DNA of 64,000 nt from Voacanga thouarsii (GCA_026120185.1 JANUWF010001109.1:2720001-2784000); one strand, 5' to 3'; shown: positions 25,789 to 39,257, numbered from the stretch's first letter. The notes: generated by a model not told the origin, from the letters alone. Made by a program: numbers and translations.

Positions 25789-26639
25789 TAAGGGTAAGAA
25801 TGGTCGGTTGTGACTGATAATAGAAAGTGAGGAGGTCTCCCATTAAGTAATTGGATCAAGATCGTTTAAGAGATTTTGAATTTTAATATCAACAATAATT
25901 TAACTATTCAAAAAAAAATGCTTGCAAATAATGTATCTAATAATTTTATAATCTATACTAACAATATGGTTAGGGTGAAAAGGGAAGGAAATATGGAGGG
26001 GATGTAAATTTGAATGTAAATATGTAATTTATATCGTTTAGTTAAGAAGGAAAGATAAAGAAAAAGTAAATTAGGAGAGAGAAGAGTTCCTCCTCCACGT
26101 CAACAAAATAGTCCGTTTAAATTTGAATAGATTGTGACGTAAATTATTATTTACTTCCCTTCTATTCTAATCGAATAAAATGAAAAAAATTATATTTATT
26201 CCTTTTAATGAAAATAAAAGTTCTCATCCCCTTCCCTTCTCCATCCCCTTCCTCCTTTGTGAACAAAAATAGTGTAAGCCTAGGGCATTGTCAAACCCTA
26301 GCCCTGAGGTTTCTTCCACGTCTAGGGTTGTGACAATACCTTATCACAAATTAAAGACGCCTTTCGTTAAGAACACCAATCAGATTCTAGGATAATTATA
26401 GGTTAAACAAATTATAAGATGAGAAAAGAATTTTGAATTTTTTTAATTCTATGAATTGATTTTACATAATATTATGCAGTAGATTACAAGAGAAAATAGA
26501 AAAATAAGTCACTCTTCAATATGAAAAGCTATCTAATCAAATATTTTCATTTAAAGGATTTTAACTAATCTTTCAAATCTATTTTTCAATCCATTTTCCT
26601 AATTTATTTAAATGCTCATTTACACCTCGATAGCTTCCC
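25789..26639. other. AT-rich spacer; small inverted repeat
   Basis: No gene seen. An imperfect inverted repeat, ATTGTCAAACCCTAG / CTAGGGTTGTGACAAT, lies at 26287-26337. The segment leads into the decayed 3' part of the minus-strand Copia-Z. Confidence 0.4.
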
Positions 26640-27184
26640 CATAAGCTAAGGAATACATGTCTTTTATTCCCAACTTAAATAAAGATTATAAAAACCCAAA
26701 CTGTTCAACCCTTATGTTACAGCATTAGCTAATTGATGTTCTGATGGAGCATAGGACATCCACACTAAACAATTCCTCCATTTTTTTTTTCTTTTACGAA
26801 ATATCTATCAAATTCAATGTGCTTTGTCCTATTATATTGTATAAGATTGCAAGTAATTAATATTGATAGCTAGCTTCTTATCACAATGGAGCTTTATAGG
26901 ACCTTCTCATTTGACTTTCAAATCATCTAGGATAATCATCAACGAGAGTAATTCACGTAGTTCTTAAGCAATAGCCTTGCAATTCTGATTCAGTAGAAGA
27001 CCTTGCCACTACATTCTGCTTCTTGCTCCTTCGTGTTATCAAGTTGCCTCCAAGAAAAATAAAATACCCCGTAGTTAATCTTCTATCTATTAGAGAAATG
27101 CATAGTCAATGTCAATGTAAGCTTTTAGAGTAAGAGCATTGTTCCTTTTGAATAAAATTTCTTTTCCTGGATTTCCCATACCTT
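26640..27184 (-). pseudogene. Copia-Z pol, C-terminal RNase H part
   Basis: On the minus strand from 27184 downward the reading contains GNPGKEILFKRNNALTLKAY (RNase H first Asp block, decayed). It then has NLITRRSKKQNVVARSSTES in two adjoining frames near 27040-26985, followed by degraded equivalents of the D-N-K-A-A and H-I-E-I-D-R-H-F-I-K-E blocks (ST-LNLIDIS around 26820). It ends in a KxHVxS-like pol terminus near 26650. All are standard Ty1/Copia RNase H landmarks. The piece stops exactly at the CACTA-type insertion at 27185 and resumes at 60737 on the far side. Heavily broken. Confidence 0.75.
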
Positions 27185-27516
27185 CACTATTTTTTTTTTT
27201 TTAAAAAGTGACTTTTGACAACACTTTTATTTGTAATATAGAAAAATCTATAGTGAAACATTGGTTTTTACAACAATTTTGAATTCCGTAGTATATAAAC
27301 ATTTTTTATAACACTTTATTTTGCCACGGCTACGTTTTTGTAAATAAAAGTTCTTTTTTACTACAAATTTAAAAATTATGTGGGCAAAATAATTTTTTGC
27401 TACAGAAATTTGAAATTGTGGATAAAAAATTTTTATTACCCACAATTTTACTAAACTACGAAAAATAATATTTTTTTTTCTTATTTTATCAAACACCAAC
27501 CTATCGTCTTGGCCTC

Positions 27517-27668
27517 GCGATTGTTAGTCGCAATGAAGATGTGCCTCGCGATTGCCAGTCACGAGGTACGTCTTTTTTTTTAAATATTTTTGATTCGTTA
27601 AGTAAACTTTTTTTTTTTTACTCACGACTGGTAGTCACAACGAAGATTGCCTCGCGACTGCCAGTCGC
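27517..27668. repeat. Palindromic GC motif cluster, left side
   Basis: Four copies of a 15-base imperfect palindrome, consensus GCGACTGGYAGTCGC: 27517-27531, 27548-27562, 27624-27638 and 27654-27668. They stand out from very AT-rich surroundings. Related copies lie at 56101-56180 on the other side of the MULE/PMD genes, so I read them as subterminal repeats of that element. Confidence 0.6.
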
Positions 27669-28232
27669 AAGGTACATCCTTTTTTTAAATTTTTTATATT
27701 TTTTATTCGTTAATATAAGTAAATTTAAAAGTTTTTTTTGAAAAAATTTATATTATTTTTTAAAATTTAAAATTCTAAATAATTTTAAATAATTTTCTGT
27801 AGAATAAAATATAAAAATATTATTTATAATTCTCTTAAAATAATTTTAAGTTTAATTATTCGTAAATGTATAATTTATAGTATTTAATTACAATTAATTA
27901 TAATTATTAATTGTCTGTAAAAAATATAAAAATTTCTATCTGAATAATAAATGAAAATTTATATGGATTACAAAAATAATAAATTATATTTTAGTAAATA
28001 ATAACGATGACATATTTCGTAAATTACCATGCGCTTTTTTAATTTCAAACAAAAAGGTATGAACTTCAAAATAGAATGCAAAAGATATAAATGAATTATT
28101 AGGAAAAAATATCAAATTATATATCAAGTAGTCATATTACATATGAAATAATCTAATAGAAGGATGCCAGCTAGTCCCACAATGATATTCTTGACGGTTC
28201 CTTGGCAGCTGAACTCATCTTAGAGGTTGTTC
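27669..28232. other. Very AT-rich 3' flank of the PMD gene
   Basis: Nearly pure A/T with repeated TTTAAATAATTTT words and no coding signal. It sits between the GC motif cluster and the PMD stop codon, so it would be the 3' non-coding part of the MULE/PMD element. Confidence 0.4.
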
Positions 28233-31200
28233 TTAATGTTGTGGTTCAGGTGGTCCATCATCGTGTTCTTCTGTAGCGTATGAGGGACCTGCATTCTCTT
28301 CAAACTGCATATGCCGTTTGCGAAACCACTCATTAGATGGACCAATATCATACTCGCTGACAGAAGAATGGCACATAATATCAAAAATTAGGTGTTGTGG
28401 AGTAATGAAATCATCAATCGCTGCAGGGTCTCCTGCAACATAATCACCTTCATCTGCCAGCACAGGTGAGTAGTGATCCTATTGAGGAACTTCGTCCGCT
28501 GCAACATACCGCTGTACCTGCCTACCGCCCATTCGAATTGGTGCTTCTTGAGGGACTTGTTGTAGAATCTGTGATATTGGGTCAGAAGAATACGATCATC
28601 TAGATGGCTCGTATGGCATATGATTCAGACGATCTACTTTGCCACTAGCAGTCAATGTATGCCTGATAATATCTGATATTCTTCCGTAGCCTTACTGAGA
28701 GTACGATGTATCATCAGCTTGGGACGCTTCGTTGCTTATTTGCAAGATCCGATGCAACGCATCGGCCTGCATATGCATTTTCAGAAACGTTATTAAAAAT
28801 ATATAAATAAATTATAATTTATATATACTTACATGCACTAAAAAAAAATTACTTACATATACTTCAAGTGTTGAACTAGTAGATTGGTAATCCATGGAGT
28901 TTGATTGTTGTATGGTTGGATTGCCAATCAATCGCTGTGTGCGAATACAATACCACACAGCATAATCAGGTGAAACCACTGCTTATCCAAAAGTGAGCTG
29001 CCCTGTCATAACATATGCGTAGCGGTTTATCCAGTTAGTACGGTGCAGCACATCAACTTCATCCCATCCAACACCAGTAGTATGCAGCTCACACCGATAT
29101 AAATTTGACCTCGTGTCAATAGTATCAGAAATTAATTGCACCATTCCAAATTGTAGCCTGACTCTATCGGGTCGATGTAGCTCTATCGTCTTCCAATACC
29201 ACAGTGATGTGATAGACGCCTAGATCTGTCATCCATGCGTGTAATATGGAGAGAGAGATGCCAACGTGTGCTCATTGTATGGTTGCCAAATAAACTGCAC
29301 AAATTAATTAGAGTTTAGTATCAAATAAAAAATAATGACAATTTATAATACTTACACGATTGTACATTCAAAGATATAATACTTACATGATTATGTCGCA
29401 TTCGATCCAACTGATCCCTGTACGTAATCAGGACATGTGTTGGGGTGCGAGAAAGTTCTAATGGACCCTGTCATACTGCTCCTCTGGGCGCATGTTGTGC
29501 AAAATCCTCTATTGGAAGTACTTTATCCAGTCTGATAGTAGGAATGTGTTCCCATGCCTATAGCTATTACAAAAGTAATAATAATTTTATAATTAGATCT
29601 CATAATTATTTTTACAATGAAATACTAATAAGTTTAAAATTAGATCTCGTAATTAATTTTATTACGTACCTAAAGCAATAGTAGGGGACTACTGATTTGA
29701 TGCGCCATGTATGAAGTAGCGTTACACATACAACGATACAAATGTGCCAGTGTTGCACTTCCTCAACTAAGGGTCCCTGATAAGTCTAAGTCACAGATAT
29801 ATCTAGGAAGCGCAAATGAACACGACTCCCGAATTTGCCCAAGAACAAGAACCCGCCAAGAAGCCGCATGATGCGACATCGTGTGTGCTGTGCAACCATA
29901 TCTGGAGTGGCGTCTGGTAGGAGTGGTTGAGTTAGGGCTCGCTTGATTGCGCTTAATCTCAATCGAGATCCGTCTAGGTTCGTGTCAGTGGGTTGAAAAC
30001 CGAGTAGCGTATCGCGCAAGGCATACAGCTCCTCTTGTGAGCAGTTGAACCCAGATCAATAATTGGATTACCGTCAATGCGTAAACCGAATAGGACCTCC
30101 ACATCTTAGAGTGTAATAGTCACCTCACCAACTGGTAGGTGGAAGGTGTGTGCCTCTTGGCGCCATCTCTCCACCAATGTCGTAATAAGTGGATGATTAA
30201 TTTTTATATATGATAGACGAATGCTTCTACCAAACCCAACTATGTCCATAAGTTGTACTACATAGGGGTCGAATGGTCTAGCATCCCAAAATATACTGTC
30301 ATGACGCCTTACATATAGTACTTGTTCTTCTAATTGCCCCGCCCAAATATAAGTGGATCGATGTGTTAGGAAATATGCCCTCTTAGACTAGGTTTCTGAT
30401 GTAAAAATTAAATGTTTTAATAAAAGAATTTATTTACAGAAATTATTTGTGAATTTACAATTTTATTTGTGCACAATTACGTTTGGAAAAGACCCATTAT
30501 ATTTAAGTAAGTGGTCCATGTGAACGGAGGTCTTTCACAGTAAGGTATGGATCACGGGTTACTTAACACATAAACCTTTGTTCTTAACCGATTGATAAGA
30601 ATGGGAATCTCATCATGTCTAGGTTTATATTGTGAATTCTAAATGAGGAATGGCTTACCTTTAGCCAGTGAGTAGTCCACTCACTTCATGACATAAGTGT
30701 ATTTCGAATACGTAAAACATGACCTGTAGTAGTGGTTTCTAAAAATATTATATGGTAGAAACCTAGACTACTACCGCTACAGCGTGGACTAGTACTCTAC
30801 GACTTGAGTATGAGTTGGTGGTCTGACGAAGTTAGAAGTATATACTTTGATATGCAATAGTTGAGGTTCTATCGTAGGGCCAATATACTTGCATATTGGG
30901 TATGTGTGACTAGTTAGTTAAGACAAACTTGTGCAAGATAATTTCTATACTATATCACCCTTTGTGGTTGTTTGAATGATCTAAATATCTAGGGCCCTAG
31001 GAAACATGACTTGGATGTTTGCTTTAGAATAGCTCCCTTGGAAAGGGGAAACAATCTAGGAGGTCGTGTATCATTAGACTAGAGGCCGAAGAATGGTAGA
31101 TGTTATTTAGAGAGGTGTTAGTACACTTCTTCCTCTCTAAATGTACGGCGATGTATAGAGGAATATTTTAGTCATTACACTTGTAGGTCAAAAACTTTGC

Positions 31201-32258
31201 TAACGCAGCACTGTCCTTGGGGTCAATATTTTCTTATGGTGATATTAGAAAATATTTAAAATGAAAAATACAACTATTTATATGGCAAAGGTATTTTGGT
31301 CATTTTAGTAGCCAATGCGGTATGTCTTTTAGTCCCCAGTATAGACTGTGAGTCCTAATTAAATACGGGCTAATGAATTAAATTAAATTTATTTTATTTA
31401 AGTAGCCTGATTTAATTGTTGAGCTAGAATAAAATAAAGGTCCATGGAGAGAGAATTAATTAAATTAGTTTAGTGGGTTAATTAATTATTCAGGGCTTTG
31501 ACCCAGTTTGAATAATTAAAGATTAACCTGAGACTAAACTAATATAGGCTTATTTATTGGACTAGTTTATTTGGGCTGAAAAATTAATTATTAATTAGGC
31601 CATTTGTGTGGTTATAATTAGAACAATTAATTAAGCCAAAAAGGTTAAACTAAGAGTCCAATAGCCCAATCCAGTTTAACCTAGGATTTTATTTAGGTTA
31701 AACAGGAGGATTGGAAACAAGGTTATTGTCAAATACACACACACACACACTCTCTGAGAGACGGCTTCTTCTCTATAAAAAGCCAGGCGTCTCTCTCTCT
31801 CTCTCCAGAAAAAAGGTTCCTTAGTCTATAGTTGTTCACCAACGAATTTAGGCAGGCCATATACTGGAAGATCTGGAAGATCGAAAGATTGGCGTTCACT
31901 TAGATGTAAAGACAGAGTAGGAGACTTGCAGGAATCGCACCAGAGGCTTCCACCAGCGTACCTACCTCGGTAGTACACATTCCGATCCAGCCAACTTTTA
32001 CAACGAGGAAAATAAGTAAAAAAAATTTTAACCTCAGAGTCTCGCCAGAGCACAATCGGCGTCGGCTAGGGCTGCCGAAGCCAGCGTCGACTCTAATCGG
32101 GATTCCCCTATTCTTCAGTTTTTTTAGTTTTTGATCTTCGCTTCCACTGCGTGCCTTGTGTTTTCCGCTTCTATGCCTTCACGATGTCTACGCTACAGTG
32201 TCAGCACATCCAGGACAATAGGTCCAGGATCGACTTACTCAACCATAGGTTCGGTCAT
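28233..32258 (-). pseudogene. Plant mobile domain (PMD) gene, interrupted
   Basis: PMD proteins (MAIN/MAIL-like; often annotated as phosphatase 7 long form homologs) occur both as host silencing-related proteins and as transposon passengers. The minus-strand ATG at 32258 opens MTEPMVE; the next part shows the PMD start with PGPIVLDVLTL. Beyond the solo LTR (30364-32181) come STYIWAGQLEEQVLY, IDIVGFG-type and HPLITTLVERWRQEAHTFHL (near 30200), then DVEVLFGLRIDGNP. Next are GSRLRLSAIKRALTQPLL and RIMRLLGGFLFLGKFGSRVH (29800-29990), all strong PMD signatures. The 3' exon ends HDDGPPEPQH at 28233. Stops in the first exons and the LTR insertion make it non-functional. It lies directly downstream of the MULE transposase in the same orientation. 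Confidence 0.85.
30364..32181 (+). mobile_element. Solo Copia LTR inside the PMD gene
   Basis: 1818 bases, TGTTAGGAAATATG...TATGCCTTCA, matching the LTRs at 37439-39244 and 44809-46625 over its full length with many substitutions. Perfect 5-base duplications CGATG flank it (30359-30363 and 32182-32186). No internal element sequence is attached, so it is a solo LTR left by recombination. It carries a hairpin (30726-30774), the palindrome CTAGGGCCCTAG (30989-31000) and a stem ATTTAGAGAGG/CCTCTCTAAAT (31105-31142), all shared with the other two copies. Confidence 0.95.
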
Positions 32259-32457
32259 ATTATCCTGAAACAGCGATATGTTTAAAGGAATAGTAAGTGT
32301 ATCAGATAAAGACATACAGTAAGCGGAGGAAATATAAATAATAAAAACTGTATGTATCAATTACTTTAAGACAATACTAAGAACATATTACTAATTGTCC
32401 TAAATTAAAGTTGATACAACAACAATTATACATAATACAATATCCTAGAAAAATATA

Positions 32458-33803
32458 TCATGAACTATGTACTACGCTATTGGGGCAATTTCTCCTATTA
32501 TGTTTAGTACAATGACAGTTTCTACACCGAGGAGGCGAGTCAGGGTTGCACTCGTCCATCTCATTTTTTATGCGTGACATTCTCATATAACCGCGACGAT
32601 GATTCTTGAATCAATGAACATTTGGAGCCAACGTAAAAGGAGGATTACGCCAGTAATCCTCATGTGGAATGGGCTGAACTGTCCTGAATAAGTCATCTAA
32701 TAGCATGTTGTGTTGTTTAAGGATGACACGAGATCCCCTGCATTCAACCCTATTTATTGACAAGTTGCAAATGCGTGCGAATAAGGTATTCCGTATATTT
32801 GCCATTTGCAGCAGCTGTAGGTCCTTGAACCAAGATCAATCTGGTATGAATTATTTCTCTTCTCATGATCATGAAATGGCAATAAAACACTAAAAATGCC
32901 CCGACCTTGATCATAAACTTGCACACGGTAGCTTCTTCCCTTCAACTCATTCTTCACAAATTTGGACCATATCCGAGAAGAAAAATGATATATACTATGA
33001 TTAGCTTTCTCTTTGTGGTCATCAAAGTATTTGACTGTTTTTTTTAAAGAAGACTCAACAATCATCTTGAGGAGTAAAGCACGTATGGCTTTGACAACAC
33101 TGTTAAATGATTCTGCTAGATTAGTTGTCATATTACCAAACCGATGTCAGCTGTCATAAGCAAGCATCTATTACTCTTTCGGGATCAAATCTAGCCAAGC
33201 CTTCGCTTAGGGGTTTAGCAAACTTATTTCTTTCATAATCTTCACAAATTTACTCTCTTTGCTTTGAGTCCCAATTGCATACATCAACTTCTTCAACTAA
33301 TAATTCTTGAACTTTACGTTGAAGTTACTCCGGATATATCTAAGACAAAATCTGTGCACTGCCATTGGCTCCTGCCAATTGGATAGTTGATCAATAGCAT
33401 TCTTTATCCCGACGTGTTTGTCTGATATTAAACAAACTCTTTGATCCTTTAGTACATGCTCTCTGAGTAGGGACAAAAACCAACCCCAACTGTCATTCGT
33501 TTCTTCATCGATGACTGCAAATGTAAGGGGCAGTATATGATTATTGACATCTTGACTCACTACTATTAATAGTTTTCCCTTATATATGCCCCTAAGAAAT
33601 GTCCCGTCAACGCTGACTACCGGCTTTATGTGAAGAAACGCATCAATGCATGGTTTGAATGTCCAAAAAACATATCCAAATGTCCTAACTCATTCGATTC
33701 GATGGGTAAGAAGTACCACGCCATGATGGAACTAGGATTCACATCATGTAATGCTAGCATAAACTGCGGTAGCTGGCCGAACGAACTAGGCCAATCTTTG
33801 TAT
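32458..33803 (-). pseudogene. MULE (MuDR-type) transposase, C-terminal two thirds
   Basis: DDE transposase of a Mutator-like element. Reading down the minus strand: YKDWPSSFGQLPQFMLAL (linker before the catalytic core), a PVVSVDGTFLRGIYKGKLL-like first catalytic block near 33610-33560, then VSQDVNNHILPLTFAVIDEE and FLSLLREHVLKDQRVCLISD (33480-33400; second catalytic Asp). AVHRFCLRYIRSNFNVKF follows, then TTNLAESFNSVVKAIR (33130). The SWIM finger reads CCKWQIYGIPYSHAF with C-x-C partly preserved. After a frame change come PIPHEDYWRNPPFTLAPNVH and a CCHC knuckle C-R-N-C-x4-H-x4-C; stop TGA at 32458-32460. The reading is cut at 33803 by the LTR-like insertion. At least one frameshift lies near 32760. 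Confidence 0.85.
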
Positions 33804-34079
33804 TGAAGGCATAGAAACATAAAACATAAGGCACGCAGTGAAAGCAAAAGCAAAAAAAAACTGGATAAAACTCAAGAATGCGACTGGCGCCGGCCTTAGG
33901 CAGGACAGGCGGTGCCGGCTGTGCACTGGTACACAGGCGGTGCCTCGATTTTCATTTGCATTTTTGGCAATTTTTAAAATTTTGGTATTTTGCTACTTCT
34001 ATTCAGCTAGAAACCCTAAAGGGACAAATTTAGACACTTCTAAAACCTATAAATAGAGGAAAAACACAAGTCAAATGGA

Positions 34080-34812
34080 CACTACAAGAAAGGCAGGAAT
34101 TAGCGAGGGAAATTAGCGAGTGAAAAATCCCTCGCTAAATCTACGAGGGCTTAGCAAGGGATAAATGAGTTAGGAACACAGATTGACTTTCCGTTGCTAA
34201 TCCCTAGATGATTAGCGACGGATCAGCGTTAACTAGAATCCCTTTCAAATTAGCGAGTGATTTAAATTTCCCGTCTAATCCGTCGCAAATTTGATAGGGA
34301 TTTGTGATGGATTTTTTATTTTTACTTAATATTCGTTGTAAATTTTTAGCTTCTGATTTGCGACGAGACCCAAGCTAATCCCACGCTAATTTTTCAGGGA
34401 TTACTGACTAATATTTCCATCGCAATTCAATGCCTGATTTGCAACGGATTGGAGTTTTATTGGCAAGGGATATTAATATCCCTCGCTAATCCATCGTTGA
34501 ATGTTCCTGTCACAAATCCCTCACTAATTTTCAAGGGATTTGTGAGGGATACCCCATTTTGTGGATCTTCAATTTTTTTTCCTCACAATGCTTTTGTGTG
34601 TGGTACATTTTTTATTATGTAATATCCTTACAAATATGGAATTCTTCATTATTTGTTGAATTATAACCAATGTATTTGCATTCATTGGAGGATTAATTAC
34701 CATCGACAAGTTACAAAGTATAGATTATAATTAAATTATATGCATACATTATAACTCTGTACAAATTCATTATGTATAGTGTATATATAATACATTGATA
34801 AATTTATATGCA

Positions 34813-34843
<31 letters not shown>

Positions 34844-35560
34844 CTATATATTTGATGCATTGATCATATGGTCGATGTATAATTATGCAATATGAACACA
34901 CATTTAATTACTACGAGAGTTTACGTGCACAATCGAAGTTCGATATATTACGTTTTATTACATTTGATTAGGGTAATAAATACAATTTTGGGAAATGAAA
35001 TCATGCCAATACTAATTAAAATTTTTATATATTAGTAAGCGTAACAGGATAGATATTAATTAAATCTAAACAAACAACATGATGAATATTTAAATTGTTC
35101 ATTGGCGAAATATTTCATGCTCTTAATCTGTAGCTAAGTAGGAAGTAGCTAAGTGTTGATAGAAATAAATATGTTTTTCCAATAGAGTATTGAAAAAAGT
35201 AAGGAAAATGTTATATCCGTTGCTAATCCGTCTCTAACTAGCGACAGATTAGCGACGAAATATAACCGCGAGGGATTAGTGAGGGATAGAAAATTTACAG
35301 CGGAATTTGAAATTCAAAAAATCCATCGCTAATCCCTTTCTAATACAACGCAATTAGCAAGGGATCAGAAAGGCACTTAAAAATGCGTAGGATGACCCTT
35401 GCTAATCCGTCCCTGAATAATCCCTCGCTAAGTACACGCTATTTTGTGAGGGATTAGCGAGGGATATGTTAATTTTATTTTTAGTATCGGTCGGCTAATC
35501 CCTCGCTATTAGCAAGAGATTAGCGACGAAAATGTCCCTCGCAAATCCACACGACTAATA
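34080..35560. repeat. Subterminal repeat arrays of CACTA-B, left
   Basis: Two clusters (34080-34560 and 35210-35560) of the word TTAGCGAGGGA / TCCCTCGCTAA in both orientations, separated by AT-rich sequence with an (AT)n tract near 34810-34850. This is the expected cis-binding region for the TNPA-type protein. The right end keeps only a short cluster (52425-52500). Confidence 0.85.
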
Positions 35561-37433
35561 CATCTGTGTTCTGTCTTCCCTAGACCCGGCTTCTTCTTTC
35601 TCTTTGCTGTCTTCTCCACTTGTCTTCTTCCATTTTCTTCGGCTAATCCCTCTTAAATCCCTTCCAATCCCTTCCATCCACTGACCCATCGATGACATTA
35701 TTTGAACACAGTAGCGAGGGACATCTACCGCCACCGCGACGTGACCTTGAGCAAGCTTCCATCCAGAATTCCACCGGCAGTAGCTCGACCTCCACAATCA
35801 CCCACTGGAGCTGATATTGTCACTGCTTCTTTAAGGTATCATCAATTTTCATTGATTGGTGCTTTTTAATTTCGTTACCCTTACTGTTGAACTTCACGAT
35901 CTCATCAACTCAAGGCCATTTCTATTGCTACTGGGTGGGGGGGGGTGGCGAAGGAACAAATTTCTTCATAGTTTTCTTGGGAAGAATCTCCAAGGTGGAT
36001 ACTCACAGAATTGCTATGTTGAATGTGGATGGGAATTTACAATGTTCTGTCTCTAAAAAAAATCTACAATGTTCCAAAAAGTAGTCAAAAATAACTTTTG
36101 CTTCAATTGATCACATGCCAAAACTGGACACATAAAAGACATTAAAAATGAAGCAAGTGGCAGTGGAGAACAAGAAAGAAAACAACCTGATAAAAGAAAG
36201 AAAAAGGAAGGAAGAAAGAGAAATAAAAAGGAAGCAAGAGAGAGGGAGAAACCATGAGGTAGAGAAGAGAAAAGGAAGAAGAAGCTTGAGGTAATTCAAG
36301 ATAGAAATCAACACTCACAAGGTATAACAACTTCCTTCAGAAGTTAAAGTTATTCTATAGCTTTTGGTGATCATTATGACATGAATTTTTTCATAGAAAC
36401 AAGCATAGATTAGCTATAGTGATTTATGATGATATGGAGTTGTGATGATATTTTATTCAAGCGTTGTGCCAGTTATTTTAGGGGTTGTTTTGATGTGATT
36501 TTTGTGATATTTGGAGGTTCTTTGAAGGGGTTATAATGCATTGATCATGGCTGTAATTGTGGGAGAAAAATGAATGAGAGAAGAAATGGAAAAAATAAGT
36601 TGTGATTGTGCAGAATTATAGCATTAATATGCTTTGTTCAAGGCAGTAATTTTTGTTGCATATAAACTATGCTAGTTTTGTTCCTTTCATGGCTAAAAGC
36701 ATGCTGCTTTGATGATTTTATGATGGAGAATTGATTAAATGGATTGAAAATTAAGTACTAAGAAAAGAATAAAATAAGAAAAATAATGTTTTGCAAGGAA
36801 AATACATATATGTTGGGAAAATACATATATGCTGGTAAAATAGCAAGCTTTTTTTGCAGCAAATTTATAACAATGGCAGATCTACCTATAATAAGCTTAT
36901 GATTTTGTAGCTAATGGCCTTAAGAGTATTTTGGTACAAATTTGAGGTCATTTGGATTTGTGGATCAAAGTTATGTGAAACATAATAGGGCATGTCTTGG
37001 AAAAAAAAAATGTAGAATTTTGTTCAAGTAATAAGTTAATGCATTGTTCCATTGGATTTAATGGATGAATGAGAAGTTATGAATTCACATAAATGACTTG
37101 GAAATGTATTGGATGAGGAATAAAGAAATGAATGTATGGAGAGGATGATATTTCCTTTTGATTCCCCAAATGATGTATTTCCATTTTAATGGAAAATGAG
37201 AACTAGGGAAATTTGTAATCTTTCTTGTTAGATTATGTGATTAGCAATAGTTCTTGGAAAGTTTAAGATGCTAAAAGGGGTACAGAATGAATTTGATGTA
37301 GGGGTGTCTACCCCCAAAGCATGCTTAATTGCGAGTGCACGGCATAATTAGTGATCGCCTTATACAAGGTAAGTCTTGCTTATTTTATAACTATCATTTT
37401 GTACTAGTGGTTTTCCAAAATATGCCACAGTCA
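35561..37433 (+). other. CACTA-B leader and AT-rich introns
   Basis: A C/T-rich segment (35575-35835) ending in TTTAAG|GTATCA looks like the first, mostly non-coding exon of the CACTA transcription unit. Beyond it the DNA is AT-rich with no domain-bearing frame. It ends at target duplication TGTGT (37434-37438) of the nested Copia element. Confidence 0.35.
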
Positions 37434-37438
37434 TGTGT

Positions 37439-39244
37439 TGTTGGGATGTATACCCTCTTAGACTAGGTTTCTGATGTAAAAATCGAATGTTTTAATAAAA
37501 GAATTTATTTTCAGAAATTATTTTCTAATTTACAATTTTATTTGTGCACAATTACGATTGGAAAAGACCCATTGTGTTTAAGTAAATGGTCCATGTAAAT
37601 GGAGGTCTTTCACAGTAAGGTATGGATCACGGGTTACTTAGCACATAAACTTTTGTTCTTAACCGATTGATGAGAATGTGAATCTCATCATGTTTAGGTT
37701 ATTATGTTGTGAATTCTAAATGGGGAATGGCTTACCTTTAGCCAGTGAGTAGTCCACTCACTTCATGACATAAGCGTATTTTCAATACGTAGAACATGAC
37801 CTGTAGTAGTAGTTTCTAAAAGTACTATGTGGTAGAAACTTAAACTACTACCGCTATAGCGTAGATTAGTACTCTACGACTTAAGTATGAATTGGTGGTC
37901 TGACGAAGTTGGAAGCATATACTTTAATATGCTATAGTTGAGGTTCTATCGTATGGCTAATATACTTGCATGTTGGGTATGTGTGACTAGTTAGTTAAGA
38001 CAGACTTGTACAAGATAGTTTCTATACTATATCGCCTATTATGATTGTTTGAATGATCTAAATATCTAGGGCCCTAGGAAACATGACTTGAATGTTTGCT
38101 TTAGGGTAGTTCTCTTGGCAAGCAAAAACAATCCAGGAAGTCGTAGATCATTGGACTAGAGGCCTAAGGATGGTAGATGTCATTTAGAGAGGTGTTAGTA
38201 CACTTCATCCTCTCTAAATGTACGGCGATGTATAGATGGGTATTTTAGTCATTACACCTGTAGGTCGGAAACTTTGCTAACGCAGCATTGTCCTTGGAGT
38301 CAATATTTCCTTATGGTGATATTTGGAAATATTTATAATGCAAAATACAACTATTTATATGGCAAGGGTATTTTGGTCATTTTAGTAGCCAAGTCAGTGT
38401 GTCTTTTGATCCCCAGTATAGACTATGAGTCCTAATTAAATACGGGCTAAGGAATTGATTTTAAATTAAATGGAATTATTTTATTTAAATAGCCTGATTT
38501 AATTATTGGGTTAGAATAAAATAAAGGTCCATGGTGAGAGAATTAATTAAATTAGTTTGGTGGCTTAATTAATTATTCAGGGCTTTGGTCCAGTTTGAAT
38601 AATTAGGGATTAACCTGGGACTAAACTGATTTAGGTTTATTTAATTGGACTGGTTTATTTGGTTTAGAAAATTAATTATTTGTTGGGCCATTGAGTTGGT
38701 TCTAATTAGAATAATTAATTAAGTCCAATAGGTTAAACCAAGAATCCAATGGCCCAATCTAATTTAACCTAGGATTTTTTATTTAGGTTAAATAGGAGGA
38801 TTGAAAACAACGTTGTTGTAATCAGACAAACAACAAAGACGGCTTCTTCTCTGTGGAAGCTAGGCATCTCTCTCTCTCTCAAAATTCCCTAGCCTGTTAG
38901 TTGTTCACCAAACAGAAGTTAGGCAGGCCATATACTGAAAGATTGAGAGTTAGGCGTTCACATACATGTAAAGACAAAGTAGGAGGCTTGCAAGAATCGC
39001 ACCAGAGGCTTCTACCAGCATACTTACCCCGGTTGTGCACGCTCCAGTCCAACCACCTTTGAAAACCAAAAGGATAGGTATTTATTTTAAAACCTCAGGA
39101 TTGGGACAGGGCACAACCGGCGCCAACTAGGGATGTCGGAGCCAGCGCCGGCCCTGCCCTGGAATCCCTGTTCTTGTTTTTTTTCAGTTTTTTTTTATGT
39201 TCGCTTCTGCTGCGTGCTCCGTGTTCCCGCTTTCCACACCTTCA
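37439..39244 (+). repeat. 5' LTR of the nested Copia element
   Basis: TGTTGGGATGTATACC...CCACACCTTCA. Contains a hairpin (37803-37851), palindrome CTAGGGCCCTAG (38066-38077) and stem ATTTAGAGAGG/CCTCTCTAAAT (38182-38219). Immediately downstream TGATATCAGAG (39247-39257) matches the initiator-methionine tRNA primer site TGGTATCAGAG at 10 of 11 bases. Confidence 0.95.
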
Positions 39245-39257
39245 ATTGATATCAGAG

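Noticed and set aside
26287..26337. Inverted repeat ATTGTCAAACCCTAG / CTAGGGTTGTGACAAT as a MITE or terminator
   Set aside because: Too short, imperfect, and with no target duplication; kept only as a note in the spacer entry.
36111..36330. Hydrophobic minus-strand frames (Phe/Leu/Ser-rich)
   Set aside because: Produced by the complementary GAAGAAAGAGAAA purine tract inside CACTA-B; low complexity, not a membrane protein.
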